64,000 bases of DNA. It comes from Ovis canadensis. Its lineage: Eukaryota > Chordata > Mammalia > Artiodactyla > Bovidae. Each line of letters opens with the position of its first letter. The first letter of the stretch is position 1. The notes under the pieces were generated by a model. That model was given only the letters and a program-made list of their open reading frames with translations, was not told the origin of the DNA and made no database searches. The stretch spans positions 34,884,501 through 34,948,500 of the forward strand of contig NC_091255.1 in assembly GCF_042477335.2 (NCBI RefSeq), given 5' to 3'. This document shows, one piece after another, positions 35,023 through 46,924 of this stretch. The translations under genes and the position numbers were made by a program.

Positions 35023-36189
35023 AAGCATGCTTCTAACAGCGATGTGTCAAGCACGGCGGCACTTAGTAAACGAGTCAGTGGACACAGGGAGGGCCATTAC
35101 TGGTGCCTCAGAAGATGGGAGAGCTTTGTCTTAGAGCCACTCAGTTTTTCCAGCCGGCTCTGTGACTAAGTCCATTCCTACAGCTCTTTCCCTCAGCTAG
35201 CTTCCTCCCAAATGTTTCCTTCATTTTTCCTTCCATCCCTTCCTCTCTGCTCCAGCTGTTCCAAGACCCCCTAAAATCCAAATTTCCATTCAGTCCCCTC
35301 CAAGCAAGCCATCCAAGCTCTAGGGCTTCCCTGCAGGGCCAGGACTAGACTGAGCCAAAAGAGGCACAAGGTCATGCAAGTGATCAAATGCCTCCAGGAA
35401 TTCCGTACCTCAGACACTCACTCTGGTCCTGGCCTCACATTCTGTCTTGAAAGGGTATCTGCTCGGGAATCTGTACCCCTAGTCTTGCATGTGTTGAGAG
35501 GAAATGGGCAAGTTTGAGAAGACACACAGAAGCAGGGTTCTGGGAAACAACTGAGCATTAATTCTCACAAGCATGAATGCATCTTCACATCCTCCTCTTT
35601 AATATACACCACCCTAGTGGCTAATTCAATCAACATTAAGTTTCAGAAAATAACTTTATCAGTCATCATCCACTTCTCTTCATTTTTACCAGGGACAATC
35701 AATCCACCCTTCAACCCTTTCAAAGGTATGAGGGCTCTTATACCACAGCACCCTGGAATCTTTCTTCCCAATATAAACTACTTCTTGGTGGTGGAAAGCT
35801 TGCCGGGACCCTTCAGCTCAAGATCTTCTTGCATTTCCCTAATTCCAGGTAGAGAATTACTACAAGAGCTATCAGGAGCTCTGACCCTGGTTGACAAGGA
35901 CATTTGAGCTACTTACATGGCACAAGTCAGAAAGCTTCCATTAATTTCCAAGGATTACGTCCAGTGCTTTTCCAACTGGTGTGGTACTTCTGCTGATTTA
36001 GAAAGAGGAAATGGAAACAAACTTTCTTCCATGTTTACCATTTCATCCAGGACTCATGTAGGAAATGTATGAACCAAGGCAGTGCATACAGAGACCTGCC
36101 AGCAGCTTCACATCACAAAATAAATACATGGAGACATTCCAATTGCTCAAGTTTTATTCTCTTTTTTCAGAAGCAGATTCTCAGGCACA
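35023..36189. other. Intergenic flank of the zinc-finger relic
   Basis: No young repeat and no recognisable gene in more than 1.1 kb. It follows the 3' end of the minus-strand zinc-finger relic, so it could be decayed 3' UTR; nothing in the text proves this. Confidence 0.35.
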
Positions 36190-37020
36190 TGTCTAGTGAG
36201 GGTATCACCACATTCATTACATTCATAGGATTCTTCCCTGAAATGAAGTCTTTGATGTCGTTGTGAAGCTTGACCTAGGTCAGCGAGCATGTCCATAGTT
36301 TTGTTCTTTTTTTTTTTTCATGTCCACATTTATTACAGCCAATTTCTCTCCTGTATGAATTCTCTGGGTCTCAACCATCAGTATAACTGAAGACCTTCCA
36401 ACACTTGTGATGTTAGAGTTTCTCTTCACAGAGTTTCTCTCCAGAATGAATTATTTGATGTTCAAGAGCTGATTAAAGGTTTCACAGCATTCAATAAATT
36501 ATAGGGTTTCTCTCATGAGTAGACTCAGTGATATAGAATGAGATGTGGGCTCTGAGGAAAGGTTTTCCTGTAGTCATTATATTGAAACAGTTTCTCTTCT
36601 ACCGTGAAGTCTCTGAACTGTTAAGGCTGAATTATATCTAAATGTTTCCCCACTTCTTACATTCATTAGATTTTTTCCAGTATGAATTCACCGATGTTCA
36701 ATGAAACCTAAGCTGTAGCTGAGGGCTCTTCCACACTCAATGTACTCACAGGGATTTTTCTCAAATGAATTTTCTGATGTTGAACAATGTATGAACTCTT
36801 CTAGAAACTTTTCCCACACTCATTACATTCCTATGGCATTTTTCCACTGTGAATTTTCTGATGTTCAGCGAGTCAAGATTGCCACCTAAAAAAGTTTCCC
36901 CACATTCCTTACATTCATTAGGTTTTTTCCACTATGATTCAACAACACCTAACAAATTCCAATTTCCCTTTGAAAATTCTCATAAAATTCATTGTTTATG
37001 ATTTTTCTCCAGTATGAATT
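36190..37020 (-). pseudogene. Degenerate C2H2 zinc-finger array (about ten units)
   Basis: On the minus strand, remnants of C2H2 fingers recur at about 84-bp spacing. The recurring marker on the plus strand is a reversed linker, a variant of TTTCTCCAGTATGAATTCTC, seen near 36230, 36344, 36440, 36510, 36592, 36673, 36755, 36838, 36928 and 37002. Translated pieces include HQRLH then YECNECG near 36230, and ECNECGKSF followed by VQHQKIH near 36790-36830. In-frame TAG codons occur at plus-strand positions 36801-36803 and 36831-36833, and several frame changes separate the units. No unit array longer than about one and a half fingers remains open. This is a dead KRAB/C2H2-type gene; I cannot name it. 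It lies about 18 kb upstream of the ZFP3 promoter, in the same orientation as ZFP3. Confidence 0.88.
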
Positions 37021-37080
37021 ATCCTATGATAATGTATGATATCCTATGATAATGTATGATATCCTATGATAATGTATGAT
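37021..37080. repeat. 20-bp perfect tandem repeat, three copies
   Basis: ATCCTATGATAATGTATGAT repeated three times without mismatch, directly at the upstream edge of the zinc-finger relic. It begins where a finger linker should continue (TCCAGTATGAATT precedes). Confidence 0.97.
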
Positions 37081-37259
37081 ATACATTTTTTGCCCCCACA
37101 TGTCACATTTTCACCTAGCTCACTGGTAAAAAAAAAATTTTTTAATTGATAAAACTTTGTTGATGGGGGGTGGGGGGACATGAGCCCTTCTTCATTACTT
37201 GAGGAATGCAAATTGGCACAAATTCCAGGAACAAATTTTCCCAATTGAAAAACATGTCT

Positions 37260-37740
37260 ACTTTCGACAGAGAAAATTCTACTTCTAAGAACATGTTCTA
37301 CGGATAGACTTTATTGTGTATAAAATCACAATTATACAAGGTTATTTACTGCAACATTGTTCATAATAGCAAATGGTTTGAAACAGTCTAAATGGATCCA
37401 AAGGGAAGTGGTTAGCTAAATTATACAAGCATAAAATGAGACACCTTGTAGCCATGACCAAGAATGAGGAAGCTCTGTATAAACCAATATGGAACTACCT
37501 TAAAAATGAAAATAAGGTTCAGAATAGTCTTTACTGAGCATTACCAATTGTGAATTGAACATAACCAAAAACACACAGACAAAAACAGAGTGGGGTGCGT
37601 GGGAGGGAGGTTCAAGAGTGAGGGGACATAAGTATATTTATGGCTGATTCACACTATTGTAGGGCAGAAACCAACACAACACTGCAAAGCAATTATCCTC
37701 CAATTAAAAATAAATTTAAAAGAAAAACAGAGGGAGGAAA
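37260..37740 (+). repeat. L1 3' remnants
   Basis: Old L1 ORF2 end (GCAACATTGTTCATAATAGC, GGTTAGCTAAATTATACAAG, AAGAATGAGGAAGCTCTGTA) followed by a ruminant L1 3' end at about 37640-37740 (AACCAACACAACACTGCAA, then AGCAATTATCCTCCAATTAA). Confidence 0.7.
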
Positions 37741-38715
37741 ATCCCACAGATATGACAGCCTATCTCTAACAGGATTGAGATCCTTATTCAAGGGAGAAAA
37801 GCTGGGTGCTGGTACCATTTAGTTTTGTTTTCTGCACCACACTAAAGTATTGCTCATCTTAAAAATTAAATTGAAAAACCTGTGAAATCTAGAAAAGAGA
37901 CAAATGGAGAGATGTGAATTCAGGCAGGCGAGGTATGACAGAGCAAGGAAGTTAAGGGAGTGTATTATTTAAAACTGTAATCTGTTGCCCTTTCTGGTCC
38001 CACAGGTACAGGGCTTGGAAACTGACATTCCATTTTAACAACAAGTAAAAAGCTAACCAAGCTGAAAAATCAAAAAACTCTTCTGAGATCCATAAAAGAA
38101 GTGAGGTCACAGGGCAAACGACTACCTCCCAAAATTGGAGAAACAGGTAACTGCAGAGAACCGCAACACACTGGAGAGAAACCTCCACTGGAACCGGTGT
38201 TGGGCTAGGGAAACTGGAACTAAAACTTGGAGAATTGCTGGAAACAATTCAGAGAGTGTGGACAAGTCTAAGAGTTAAATCTTCAAAAGGACATGGTTAC
38301 AAGGGTGGGAGGGGCATGCTTTTGTGAATTTTATCTTCAAGAACTCAATCAACTTCTTGCAGTAAATACTGGAGAAAAATCTAAGGAACTATTTTGAAAT
38401 ACTGCAGAGCACTCTGTTCTTAACAGGGACTACCCTCAGGAGAAACGCTTTACCGCCTGAGCCACAAGGGAAGCCCCAAGGAGAAACTAGCTAATCAGAA
38501 CTTAACCTGCCAGGGTTTCATCAAGCCTAACAGACCTGCAGAAAGGGAAATATCCAACTTCAGCCTCCTATAAGCATCCTGTCCCATCCAAGTGGGTCAG
38601 AAAAAAGGCAGAGAGAAAAAAAAAAAAAACTGAGAAAGACTTATGAAACTCACAGTTCAGAGGCACAGGCTCACTAAAAGACTGAGGCCTAATCACTGGC
38701 CTATAAAACACTCCC
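37741..38715. other. Intergenic, no gene recognised
   Basis: Unique-looking sequence, with a short reversed SINE head at about 38446-38476 (TACCGCCTGAGCCACAAGGG) and an A-run at 38618-38630. Confidence 0.4.
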
Positions 38716-38832
38716 TGTCAGGAATCCCCTGGCGGTCCAGTGGTTAGACTCCCTGCTCTCACTAATGAGGGCCCCAATTTGATCCCAGGTCAGGGAACTA
38801 AGATTCCCACATGCCTTGCAGTCAAAAAACCA
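38716..38832 (+). mobile_element. CHR-type SINE
   Basis: GGAATCCCCTGGCGGTCCAG head, TTTGATCCCAGGTCAGGG B-box, A-rich end. Confidence 0.82.
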
Positions 38833-38889
38833 AAACATTTTTAAAATGGGAACAATCTTGTAACAAACTCAATGAAGATTTTTTTTTAA

Positions 38890-39620
38890 TGGTCCACATC
38901 AAAACAAAAATCTAAAGAAAAGTTATAAAGCATACTAAGAGCATACGCAGCTTCAAGAGACAGAGCAAGCATCAAGACCAGACATGGAGGAATGTTGGAA
39001 TTATCAGACAGGGAATTTAAAACAACTATGATTAATATGCTAAGGACTCTAATAATGGGTAAAACAGATAGTGTGCATGAAGAGATGGGCAATGTAAGCA
39101 ACAGAGATGTATATTCTGAGAAATAACCAAAAAGGAATACTAACGATTAAACACTCTAACAGAAATGAAGAATGCTTTTGATGGGCTTGTGAGCTGACAG
39201 GGCAGAGTTGAGGAAGAATCTCTGAGCTTGAAGTATATCTCAAGAGAAAACTCCAAATTAAAAAATCAAAGAAAACAAAGACTAAACAACAGAAAAAAAA
39301 TATCCAAGAACTATGGGACAACTACAAAAAGTGTGACAAGTGTAATGGGAATTTCCTCAAATTGATTAACATCAGACACAAAATGGCAGATCCAGATAGC
39401 CAAGAGGGAGCAAGAAGGATAAATGCCCCCTCCTCAAAAAAAAATAACAACAACAACACTATACCTAGGCATATCATTTTCAAACTACATAAAATCAAAC
39501 ATAAAGAAAAATTCTGAAAGAAGCCAGAGAGAAAACACACATCACTTACACAGGAGCAAAGATAAGAATTACATACAACTTCTCAGAAACCAATCAAGCA
39601 AAAGAGTAAAGTGAAATATT
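38890..39620 (+). repeat. Old L1 fragment, ORF1 region
   Basis: Text of the L1M ORF1 coding region: AACAACTATGATTAATATGC, ATGAAGAATGCTTTTGATGG, GAATCTCTGAGCTTGAAG, AAGAACTATGGGACAACTAC, then CAGATCCAGATAGCC. Many stops and a deletion near 39345; no open ORF1. Confidence 0.75.
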
Positions 39621-39635
39621 TAAAGTGTTGAGGAG

Positions 39636-39758
39636 GGCCTTCCCTGGTGGTCCAGAGGCTAAGGCTTCCGCCTTCCGACCCAGGAGGTGCTGGTTTGATC
39701 TCTGGTCAGGGAGCTAGGATCCCGCATGCCCCACAGCTAAAAAACAAAGTATAAAAAC
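39636..39758 (+). mobile_element. CHR-type SINE
   Basis: GGCCTTCCCTGGTGGTCC head, GGTTTGATCTCTGGTCAGG B-box, CCCCACAGCTAAAAAAC end. Confidence 0.84.
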
Positions 39759-39859
39759 AGAAGCAATATTGTAACAAATTTAATAAAGACTTTTTAAAAA
39801 AAGGCTTCAGAGTAGCACCAATCACATAAAAAGAGGGAGAACAAAGAGCTAGCTTAGCA

Positions 39860-40610
39860 GACACCTCACCAAAGAAGATACACAAATGACAGACATATGA
39901 AAAGATGCTCCACATCATATGTCATCAGACAAATGCAAATTAAAGCAACAATGAGACACCATTAAAACATCTATTAGAGGAACCTTCCCTGGTGGTCCAG
40001 AGGCTGACTCCATGTTCCTAATGCAGGGGGCCTGAGTTCAATCCCTGGTCAGGGAACTAGATCCTACAAGATGCAACTAAGACCTGGAGCAGCCAAATAA
40101 ATAAATATTGAATTAAGAAAAAACAAGCACCTATTAAGAATACCCAAAATCCAGAACACTGACAACACCAAATGCTGGCAGGAATGTGGAGCAAAAGGAA
40201 CTCTCATTCATTGCTGATAGGAATGCAAAATGGTACAGCCACTTTGAAAGACAGCTGGCAGTGTCTTACAAAACTAACCCTACCCTTACCATACGATCTA
40301 TCAATCACATTCTCAGTACCTACCCAAAGGAGTTGAAAACTTACATCCATGCAAAAACCTGCAGGTAGATGCTGAAAATAATTTTATCCAATTACTAAAA
40401 CTTGGAAGCAACCAAGGTGTGCTTGAGTAGATGAATGGATTAACGGTGGCTCATCTGGAAAATGGAGTATTATTTATTGTCAGAAAGAAATGAGCTATCA
40501 AGGCATGAAAAGACAATAAGAATACTGAAATACATATTATTTAGTGAAAGAAGTCAACTTGAAATATCACATACAATATGATTCCAACTCTATGACACAC
40601 TGGAAAAGGC
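39860..40610 (+). repeat. Old L1 fragment, ORF2 3' region
   Basis: Matches L1 ORF2 C-terminal text: CACCAAAGAAGATACACAAA, AATGCAAATTAAAGCAACAA, CATTGCTGATAGGAATGC, CCAAAGGAGTTGAAAACTTA, AAACTTGGAAGCAACCAAG. Heavily mutated, and interrupted by the SINE at about 39980-40110. Confidence 0.78.
39980..40110 (+). mobile_element. CHR-type SINE nested in L1
   Basis: GGAACCTTCCCTGGTGGTCC head, GTTCAATCCCTGGTCAGGG B-box, GAGCAGCCAAATAAATAAAT end; L1 text continues on both sides. Confidence 0.85.
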
Positions 40611-41139
40611 AAAACTATGGAGGCAATAAAAAGATCAGCCAGGCGTTGGGAGGAAGGTGGGAAGAACAGGAAGAGCACAGAGGACTTTTCTGGGCAGAGA
40701 ATGTGGCTGATCCACACTGACTCCATACTGTCAGTTCCATCTTAGGCCTGCAGTTCTCCCCTCTTGTTACTGAACTTAAGCCCATTCACAAAGAATGTGC
40801 CCAAGCCAGGGAAGTTCTCTGTCAACTTTTACCCTTACCTTCATCTGATATGAAAACTGAAAGAATGCCTTTTGCTGATGCAGATTATGATACCCCCCGA
40901 GGCTAGGAAAAAACCAAGGTTCCAGTCTGTGCAGCCCTGCTTCTCACATGGTAGTTAGATTCTCTTTTTTCTTTTTTCAGATTCTGTTTTTAGCTTTGGC
41001 CCCTTTACAGCCCCCTGTACCTTCTGGATTGTCCAGCTGCTTATATGTAAATTCCCCACAAGAAACTTTGTAATTGTAGTTTAGGAAGTTGCCCCTTCAT
41101 TTTTCTATCTCAAAGTTCCTTCTCAGTTCAGAGGATATT

Positions 41140-41600
41140 ATTCAATACCTTCCTTTTCCTGGATCAGCTTTATATGACACCATGGTGGATACATGTCATC
41201 ATACACTTGTCCAAACACACAGAATATACAACACCAAGAGTGAACCTTAATGTAAACTATGGACTTTGGATGCTGAAGATGTGTCAGCGTAGGTTCACCA
41301 GTTGTAACAGATGTACCAAGCTGACTGGGGGCAGGGGCAGGGGGAGTGCTGATAATGTGAGAGGCTGAGCATACCACCAAACGCGATCCCTAATGTAAAC
41401 TATGGACTTTGGACGATGTTGGTGATGTGTTAATATAGGTTCATCAATTGTTAACAAATGTACCAAGCTGACCAGGGTGTGGGGATGTTGATAATGTGGG
41501 AGGCTGTACATGTGTGGAGACAGGAGATCTATGGGAAATCTCTGCATCATCTTCTCAATTTTGCTGTGAACCTACAACTGCTCTAAAAAGCAGGGGTGAG
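41140..41600 (+). repeat. L1 3' UTR with internal duplication
   Basis: L1MB-like 3' UTR (AATGTAAACTATGGACTTTG, AGGTTCATCAATTGTTAACA, GGGAAATCTCTGCATC, TTGCTGTGAACCTACAACTG). The AATGTAAACTATGGACTTTG-to-GAGGCTG segment is present twice in tandem, about 41249-41368 and 41392-41505. Confidence 0.75.
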
Positions 41601-41626
41601 AGGAAGGCTCAAGAAGGAGGGGCTAC

Positions 41627-41628
<2 letters not shown>

Positions 41629-41666
<38 letters not shown>
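41629..41666. repeat. (TA)n(GA)n microsatellite
   Basis: Alternating TA followed by alternating GA, abutting a ruminant L1 3' end at 41668-41745 (CAGAAACCAACACAACACTG). Confidence 0.92.
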
Positions 41667-42365
41667 CTATGATGATTCACAATGTTGTACAGCAGAAACC
41701 AACACAACACTGTAAAGCAATTATCTTCCAATTAAAAATTTTAAAATATAAAAAAATGCTCTAAAATTTTTTAAGTTGTGATTTTTCCCATAATTCCCTT
41801 ATTCTCTTTATTTTTCTCCATAGAATCTGTCACCGTCTGACATACTATGTATTTCACTTACTTGCTTTGTTTATTGTTTTTTCCTTTCATGAGAATGTTC
41901 ACTGAGGGGAAGGATTTTTTTTTTTTCTTACTGCCAAGTATTAGTATTCAGAACCTAGGAAAGCGCCTGGCACAGAACAAGTGTTGCATAAATAATTGTA
42001 GACTAAAAGTGCAGTTAGGACATACCTAATATACTTCCTCTTCATCTTCTGTAGATCTTATCTCTACCTCGAAATGTAGACCCACAAATCCAGGCAAAGT
42101 GCTCCCCAGGTAATTGTGGGGGTCCCCAAAGGAGGTCTTATGTGTACCAATGAGCAAGACTGGTGAGTTACAGACTGACATTTCATGCACTTCTCCTGCT
42201 CAGGACTCCTACTGTGTATCAGCTTGTCTTGGCTCCTAGGAAAAAAACACAGGGTCAGCTATTATTCCTGTGTTAAATGCCCCAAACCTTTGAAAGCTGT
42301 ATAAAAACTGCTGCAGAGTTATAAAATATTAATGCTACAAGAGATCTTTAAAATCAACTACTCCT

Positions 42366-42700
42366 GGGACTTTCCTGATGGTTCAGTGGATAAGAATCCG
42401 CCTCCCAATGCAGGAGACATGAGTCCGATCTCTGGTGCAGGAAGAGTCCACATGTCAAGAAGCAACTAGGCCCATGCAACAAGACTCCTGAGCCAGCACT
42501 CTACAGCCCTTGAGCTGCTACTGAAACTCCTGCACCTCGAGCTTGTGCTCCACAACCAGAAGCCACTCCAGTGAGCAGCCTGTGCACCACAATGAAGAGC
42601 AGCCCCTGCTTGTCACAACTAGAAAAAGCCTGTGTGCAGCAACAAAGACCCTGTGTAGCCAAAAATAAAACAATTTTTAATAAAATAAAATAAATTCAAC
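42366..42700 (+). mobile_element. CHR-type SINE, full length
   Basis: GGGACTTTCCTGATGGTTCA head, long right half with CACAACCAGAAGCCACTCC, and GACCCTGTGTAGCCAAAAAT end before an A/T tail. Confidence 0.85.
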
Positions 42701-42917
42701 TAGTCCAAGCCTTTCTTCTCATACTTGCACACAATGACACATAAAAAGCAGGAGTTTTGCTCATAGCTGTTTGGTGTGCAAGCCAAGCCTATAACCAAGA
42801 GCCAGGACTAGACTCCTGAGGGTCCCAAGACTCAACAGTTCGCTTAGATATATCCATAGCAGTACGGTTGTACTTTTTTGCTTGGTTCATAGCTTGTTAG
42901 TTTTTCTTCAGTTTTAA

Positions 42918-43008
42918 TTTTTGGCTGGGTTATGTGTCATGTGGGATCTTTGTTCCCTGACCAGGGATGGCCCCTTGCATTGACCGCTGGACCCCCAGGG
43001 AAGACCTT
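42918..43008 (-). mobile_element. CHR-type SINE fragment
   Basis: Reverse copy: ATGTGGGATCTTTGTTCCC, TGACCAGGGATGGCCCC, TGGACCCCCAGGGAAG. Confidence 0.78.
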
Positions 43009-44329
43009 ATCTTTAATTTTCAAAGCTTGGCTTTCTCCTGTACTAATGGGAGGATAAATCAGCATTTGGGAATCATTTGGGAAAGAAACAAGAGCCGTAA
43101 ATGTGTCCATACACTTTCATGCAATAATTGTATTTCTGGGAATTCATTCAGAAAAAAAAAGGCCAAAATTTGAAAACTTCTGCAATGGGTCCTTACTGTT
43201 TTTACCTACTCAGTGTTTCTTTTCCTTCTGCTGGTAACTGGATCCTTCTTTCATCTGCCAGTTTATGCCAGCAGATCTTGAGACTTTCCCCAAATACTTA
43301 TAACAATACTTAAAATAAGCTTACTTTTCATAAGCGACAAACAGTATACCGCTGATGTTTTCACTTGTCTTTCTTTGATATCTAGTCAGGGAGAGTACTT
43401 TTTCCATATGCTTATTGGCCACTTGTGTTTCCCATTTATTTATTGAACAATCCTTCCATCTTCCCCTTCCCATCATTTTGTAATATAACTTTTGTCATTC
43501 TCACACTACTAGGGGTGTCTCTGAGGTTTGTGTCTTTTCTTATTAGCCTTGGTGTGCTTGCAGGCGTGGCATCCTGAGCTGAGCCTGGGTGAAGACGAGT
43601 GTTTCCACAAATAGGACTGGGGCGAGGACGGCCACCCAGTCTGCAGGAGCGGGGTGGACGGACTGTGTTGACAAAGGGGCACACTGTATGACCACACAGT
43701 GCTTCTCAAACCTTTTAATTCTTAATTTTACTACTCAGGAAATCCAAATTGTGGGGCCCAACATATATTTTAAAACATTTTTCCAGTACAAATACTTGCT
43801 TTTTAATTTTGTCCATAAAGACATTTGGCAAGGGGAACACTGTCAATATCATTGTGTTTTTAAAAAGGAGAAGGAGGAGGGAAGAAAATAATTTCAGAAT
43901 GAAGGAAAGGCCTCCCTGATGAAAGTAACCTTCTCATACGTGTGCACACTTACTGTCCAGGGAACCCAGGGGTCGGAGCAAACACCAGCATGCAGGATGT
44001 GTTTAGAAACTCCTGCAGTAAGAGAGGAGAAACAGAGAAGTAATAGAGGAGAAATGGGGTGGATCAAGACTTTTCCCCACAGGTTCCAAACGTGCCTGAG
44101 CAGGGAGAACAACAAGGCTAACCTCCAAATTTCCTCAGGCCTGTTTGTCTTCTTCAGTCAACACTCAGCTTTCCAACCCCCGAATGCTGCTTTCCGTGGC
44201 ACACTGTCTCCATGGTTACTGTCCTGCACTCCCTCTCAGCCGCACTGGAGCATTCAGTGTGTGATGGTGGTAAACTGCAGTGTTCTTTTGTTGTTGTTCT
44301 TGTTAAAGAATTTTTATTTATGTTTTCAT
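43009..44329. other. Intergenic, with a small GC-richer patch
   Basis: No recognised gene. About 43555-43680 is richer in GC and CpG than its surroundings (GGGGCGAGGACGGCCACC) but lacks promoter or splice landmarks. Confidence 0.4.
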
Positions 44330-44443
44330 TTATCTAGGCCTAACTGTGTGGAATGTGGGATCTTAGTTCCCCAATCGGGGACTGAACCCATGCTCCCTGG
44401 GAAAACATGGAGTCTTAACCACTGCATCACCAGGGAAGTCCGT
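44330..44443 (-). mobile_element. CHR-type SINE
   Basis: Reverse copy: ATGTGGGATCTTAGTTCCC, CTGAACCCATGCTCCC, TAACCACTGCATCACCAGGG. Confidence 0.83.
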
Positions 44444-45250
44444 GCAGTATACTTTTAATAGAAATATAAAACCTTCTCAGGAAGCAGTTAAGTTTTCCAA
44501 GCGTCTCTTCCCTATTCCCTTTCCCTTCCCCCTTGGCAACGCTGTAGAGAAGCAGGAACAGGGCCCCAGCCTTGAAGTTCCTCTGATTGTCCAGTTCTCC
44601 ATGGAAAATCTTCTTATTTGTTTGTCAGAACAAAGACAAAATCAATGTCCTTAAAAGGAGAAAGGCAACTGCAGAGGACGACGATGCTCACCCAGGCAGC
44701 CTCCTCCTTTCCCCACTCCAGCCAGTATGGAGCAGAGGATGGGCAGACATGCTCAGGCTTTGCCTGGAAAGACCTCAAAGAAAGGAGTCTGTAGTCTCAT
44801 CCCCTCCTTGGAAGAAAGCGGGGCTTGGAAAGACCCCGTTTCCCTCAGGCCTTACTGCCAGGTGCCAGACGCAGGGACTGTGAAAAGAAGCACCACCTTA
44901 CGACCAACCCAGGCCTTACAAAAGGAAAAGATTCTGAAACAAGTCATTTGTGGTTGAGGGCAGCAAAACAGGCCGAGCGCCAGCAGTATACAGCTTCACT
45001 GTGCTTGACAGCAAGCAGAGAAACACGATCAGAGCAACATGTTGCTTCTCCCTTTCACTCCACTAGTTACCTCATCTGACCCCTTCTCTCTGCAGCATCT
45101 CAACTTCTTTCATCTGATAATCCAACCTCACCGGTAGAATTAAAAAAACCTATATACCAGATACCTCTGGCTTAGATAGAAGTGCTTGAGAAAGGCAAGT
45201 CCTGGGTAGTCATTAACCTTGGTTTTTGGAAAGATAAGAAAATAGGTGAG
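44444..45250. other. Intergenic, no gene recognised
   Basis: Contains three overlapping ORFs (44587-45079) in different frames with no domain; none has a supporting neighbour or promoter. Confidence 0.4.
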
Positions 45251-45251
45251 G

Positions 45252-45472
45252 AGGGACTTCCCTGGTCGTTCAGTGGCTAGGACTCTGTACTTGAAATACA
45301 GAGGGCCCGGGTTCAACCCCTGGTCAGGGAACTATTATAGATCCCACATGCCATAACTACGAGTTTGCATGAAGCTACTAAAGTTTCCAGATGCCACAAA
45401 GAAGATCAAAGGTCCTCCATGCTGCAACTAAGACCTGGTGCAGCCAAGTAAGGACATAAAATAAATATTTTT
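45252..45472 (+). mobile_element. CHR-type SINE
   Basis: GGGACTTCCCTGGTCGTTC head, GGTTCAACCCCTGGTCAGGG B-box, CCTGGTGCAGCCAAGTAAGG end. Confidence 0.85.
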
Positions 45473-45599
45473 GAAATAGAAATAAGTGAGGAAATGTCTA
45501 CATATTAGAGGCCACAAAATATAAGTTAAATCTTTATTTATTCTGTATCCTGTCCTGCTAAAACGGATTCAAAATCTTTTCTTTTTCTTTTTTTACCTT

Positions 45600-45800
45600 C
45601 TCATTTTATTCATTTTTTTCAATTGAAGTATAGCTGATGTTGTGTTAATTATATTAATTTCAGGTGTACAGCAAAGTGATTCAGTTACACACATATTCAT
45701 ATATAAAAGCTAAATATACACATTCTTTTTCAGATTCTTTTCCTTTGTAGGTTACTACAAAAGACTAAGGATAGTTCCCTGTGCTATACATTAGGTCCTT
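45600..45800 (-). repeat. L1 3'-UTR fragment
   Basis: Classical reversed L1 tail: ATTGAAGTATAGCTGATGTT, TCAGGTGTACAGCAAAGTGA, TCAGATTCTTTTCCTTTG, TTCCCTGTGCTATACATTAG. Confidence 0.85.
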
Positions 45801-46255
45801 GTTTTAGTTTTCCTAAAGGGTCAAAGGGCTTTTTCCATCAATATTAGAAGGGCTGTTTTCATAATTCTAAGTATCGTTTGCTATAACCCGGAGCCTATGA
45901 CTGTTACAGGAATCTACATTTGTTTGACTGTTTGGTATAGAAAACTGTCTTCATTTCACTTAAGTTGAAAAGTGTGTTAATCATCACAGGATGTTGACTT
46001 TACTCACGGACCTGGTCATTATAAACCTTCTGTAACATGACTGCTCTATTTCTACTTAACTTCACTAATAGAATAACTTCTGTGGGTCCTCAGGAACCCA
46101 GCTAAAGGCATTCCTTCTTGTAAAAACAAAACAAGTGCAAATTAACAAATAAATCTCTGAGATTAACTGGAAAACACAATGTAGAATCTTACTTTTCCAA
46201 GATAAACCTAAACCAAGGAATCTGTGCAAATATCTAGGACAATGTAAAGCTCTCT

Positions 46256-46522
46256 GGACTTCCCTGGTGGCACAGTGGTTAAGGATCCACCTGCCAATGC
46301 AAGAAACATGGGTTCGACTCCTGGTCTGGGAAGATTCCACATGCTTCAGGGCAACTAAGACCTCGTGCCACAACTACTGAGCCCACATGCTCTAGAGCCC
46401 GTGCCCTGCAAAAAGAGAAGCCACCACCAGGGGTAGCCCTCGCTTGCCACAACTGGAGACAGCCCTCACGCAGCAACAAAGACCCAGCACAGCCAAAAAT
46501 TAATTAATTAATTTTAAAAACA
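46256..46522 (+). mobile_element. CHR-type SINE, full length
   Basis: GGACTTCCCTGGTGGCACAG head, GGTTCGACTCCTGGTCTGG B-box, GACCCAGCACAGCCAAAAAT end with a TTAATTAATTAA tail. Confidence 0.87.
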
Positions 46523-46701
46523 AATAAAGCTCTCCAGGAGGGTTTTACATCTCACTAGTGGTTTGGCCATGTCAGATTCGGGTATGAGGGAAGAAGCCAC
46601 TGAATTAGGGAGGAGAAAATTCCAATTACCCGTTGGTGTTTCAATACTAATGACAGTATGTCCTGCTCTGATATTTTGAAGGAAGACTGAACGAGCACCA
46701 G

Positions 46702-46912
46702 GCTTCCCTGGTGGCTCAGATGGTAAAGAATCTGCCTGCAATGCAGGAGACCCAAGTTTGATCACAAGGTTGGGAAGATCCCCCGGAGAAGGAAATGGCA
46801 ACCCACTCCAGTATTCTTGCCTGAAGAATTCCATGGACAGAGGAGTCTGGCAGGCTATAGTCCATCAGGTCGCAAAGAGTTGAACACAACTGAGAGAGTA
46901 ACACATTCTGGA
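46702..46912 (+). mobile_element. Bov-tA SINE
   Basis: GGCTTCCCTGGTGGCTCAG head, degraded B-box (GTTTGATCACAAGG), tail GAGTTGAACACAACTGAG. Confidence 0.9.
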
Positions 46913-46924
46913 CTAGCACTAGCC

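Noticed and set aside
44587-45079. Three overlapping ORFs of 76-98 codons
   Set aside because: Different frames of the same stretch, no domain, no promoter or splice context.
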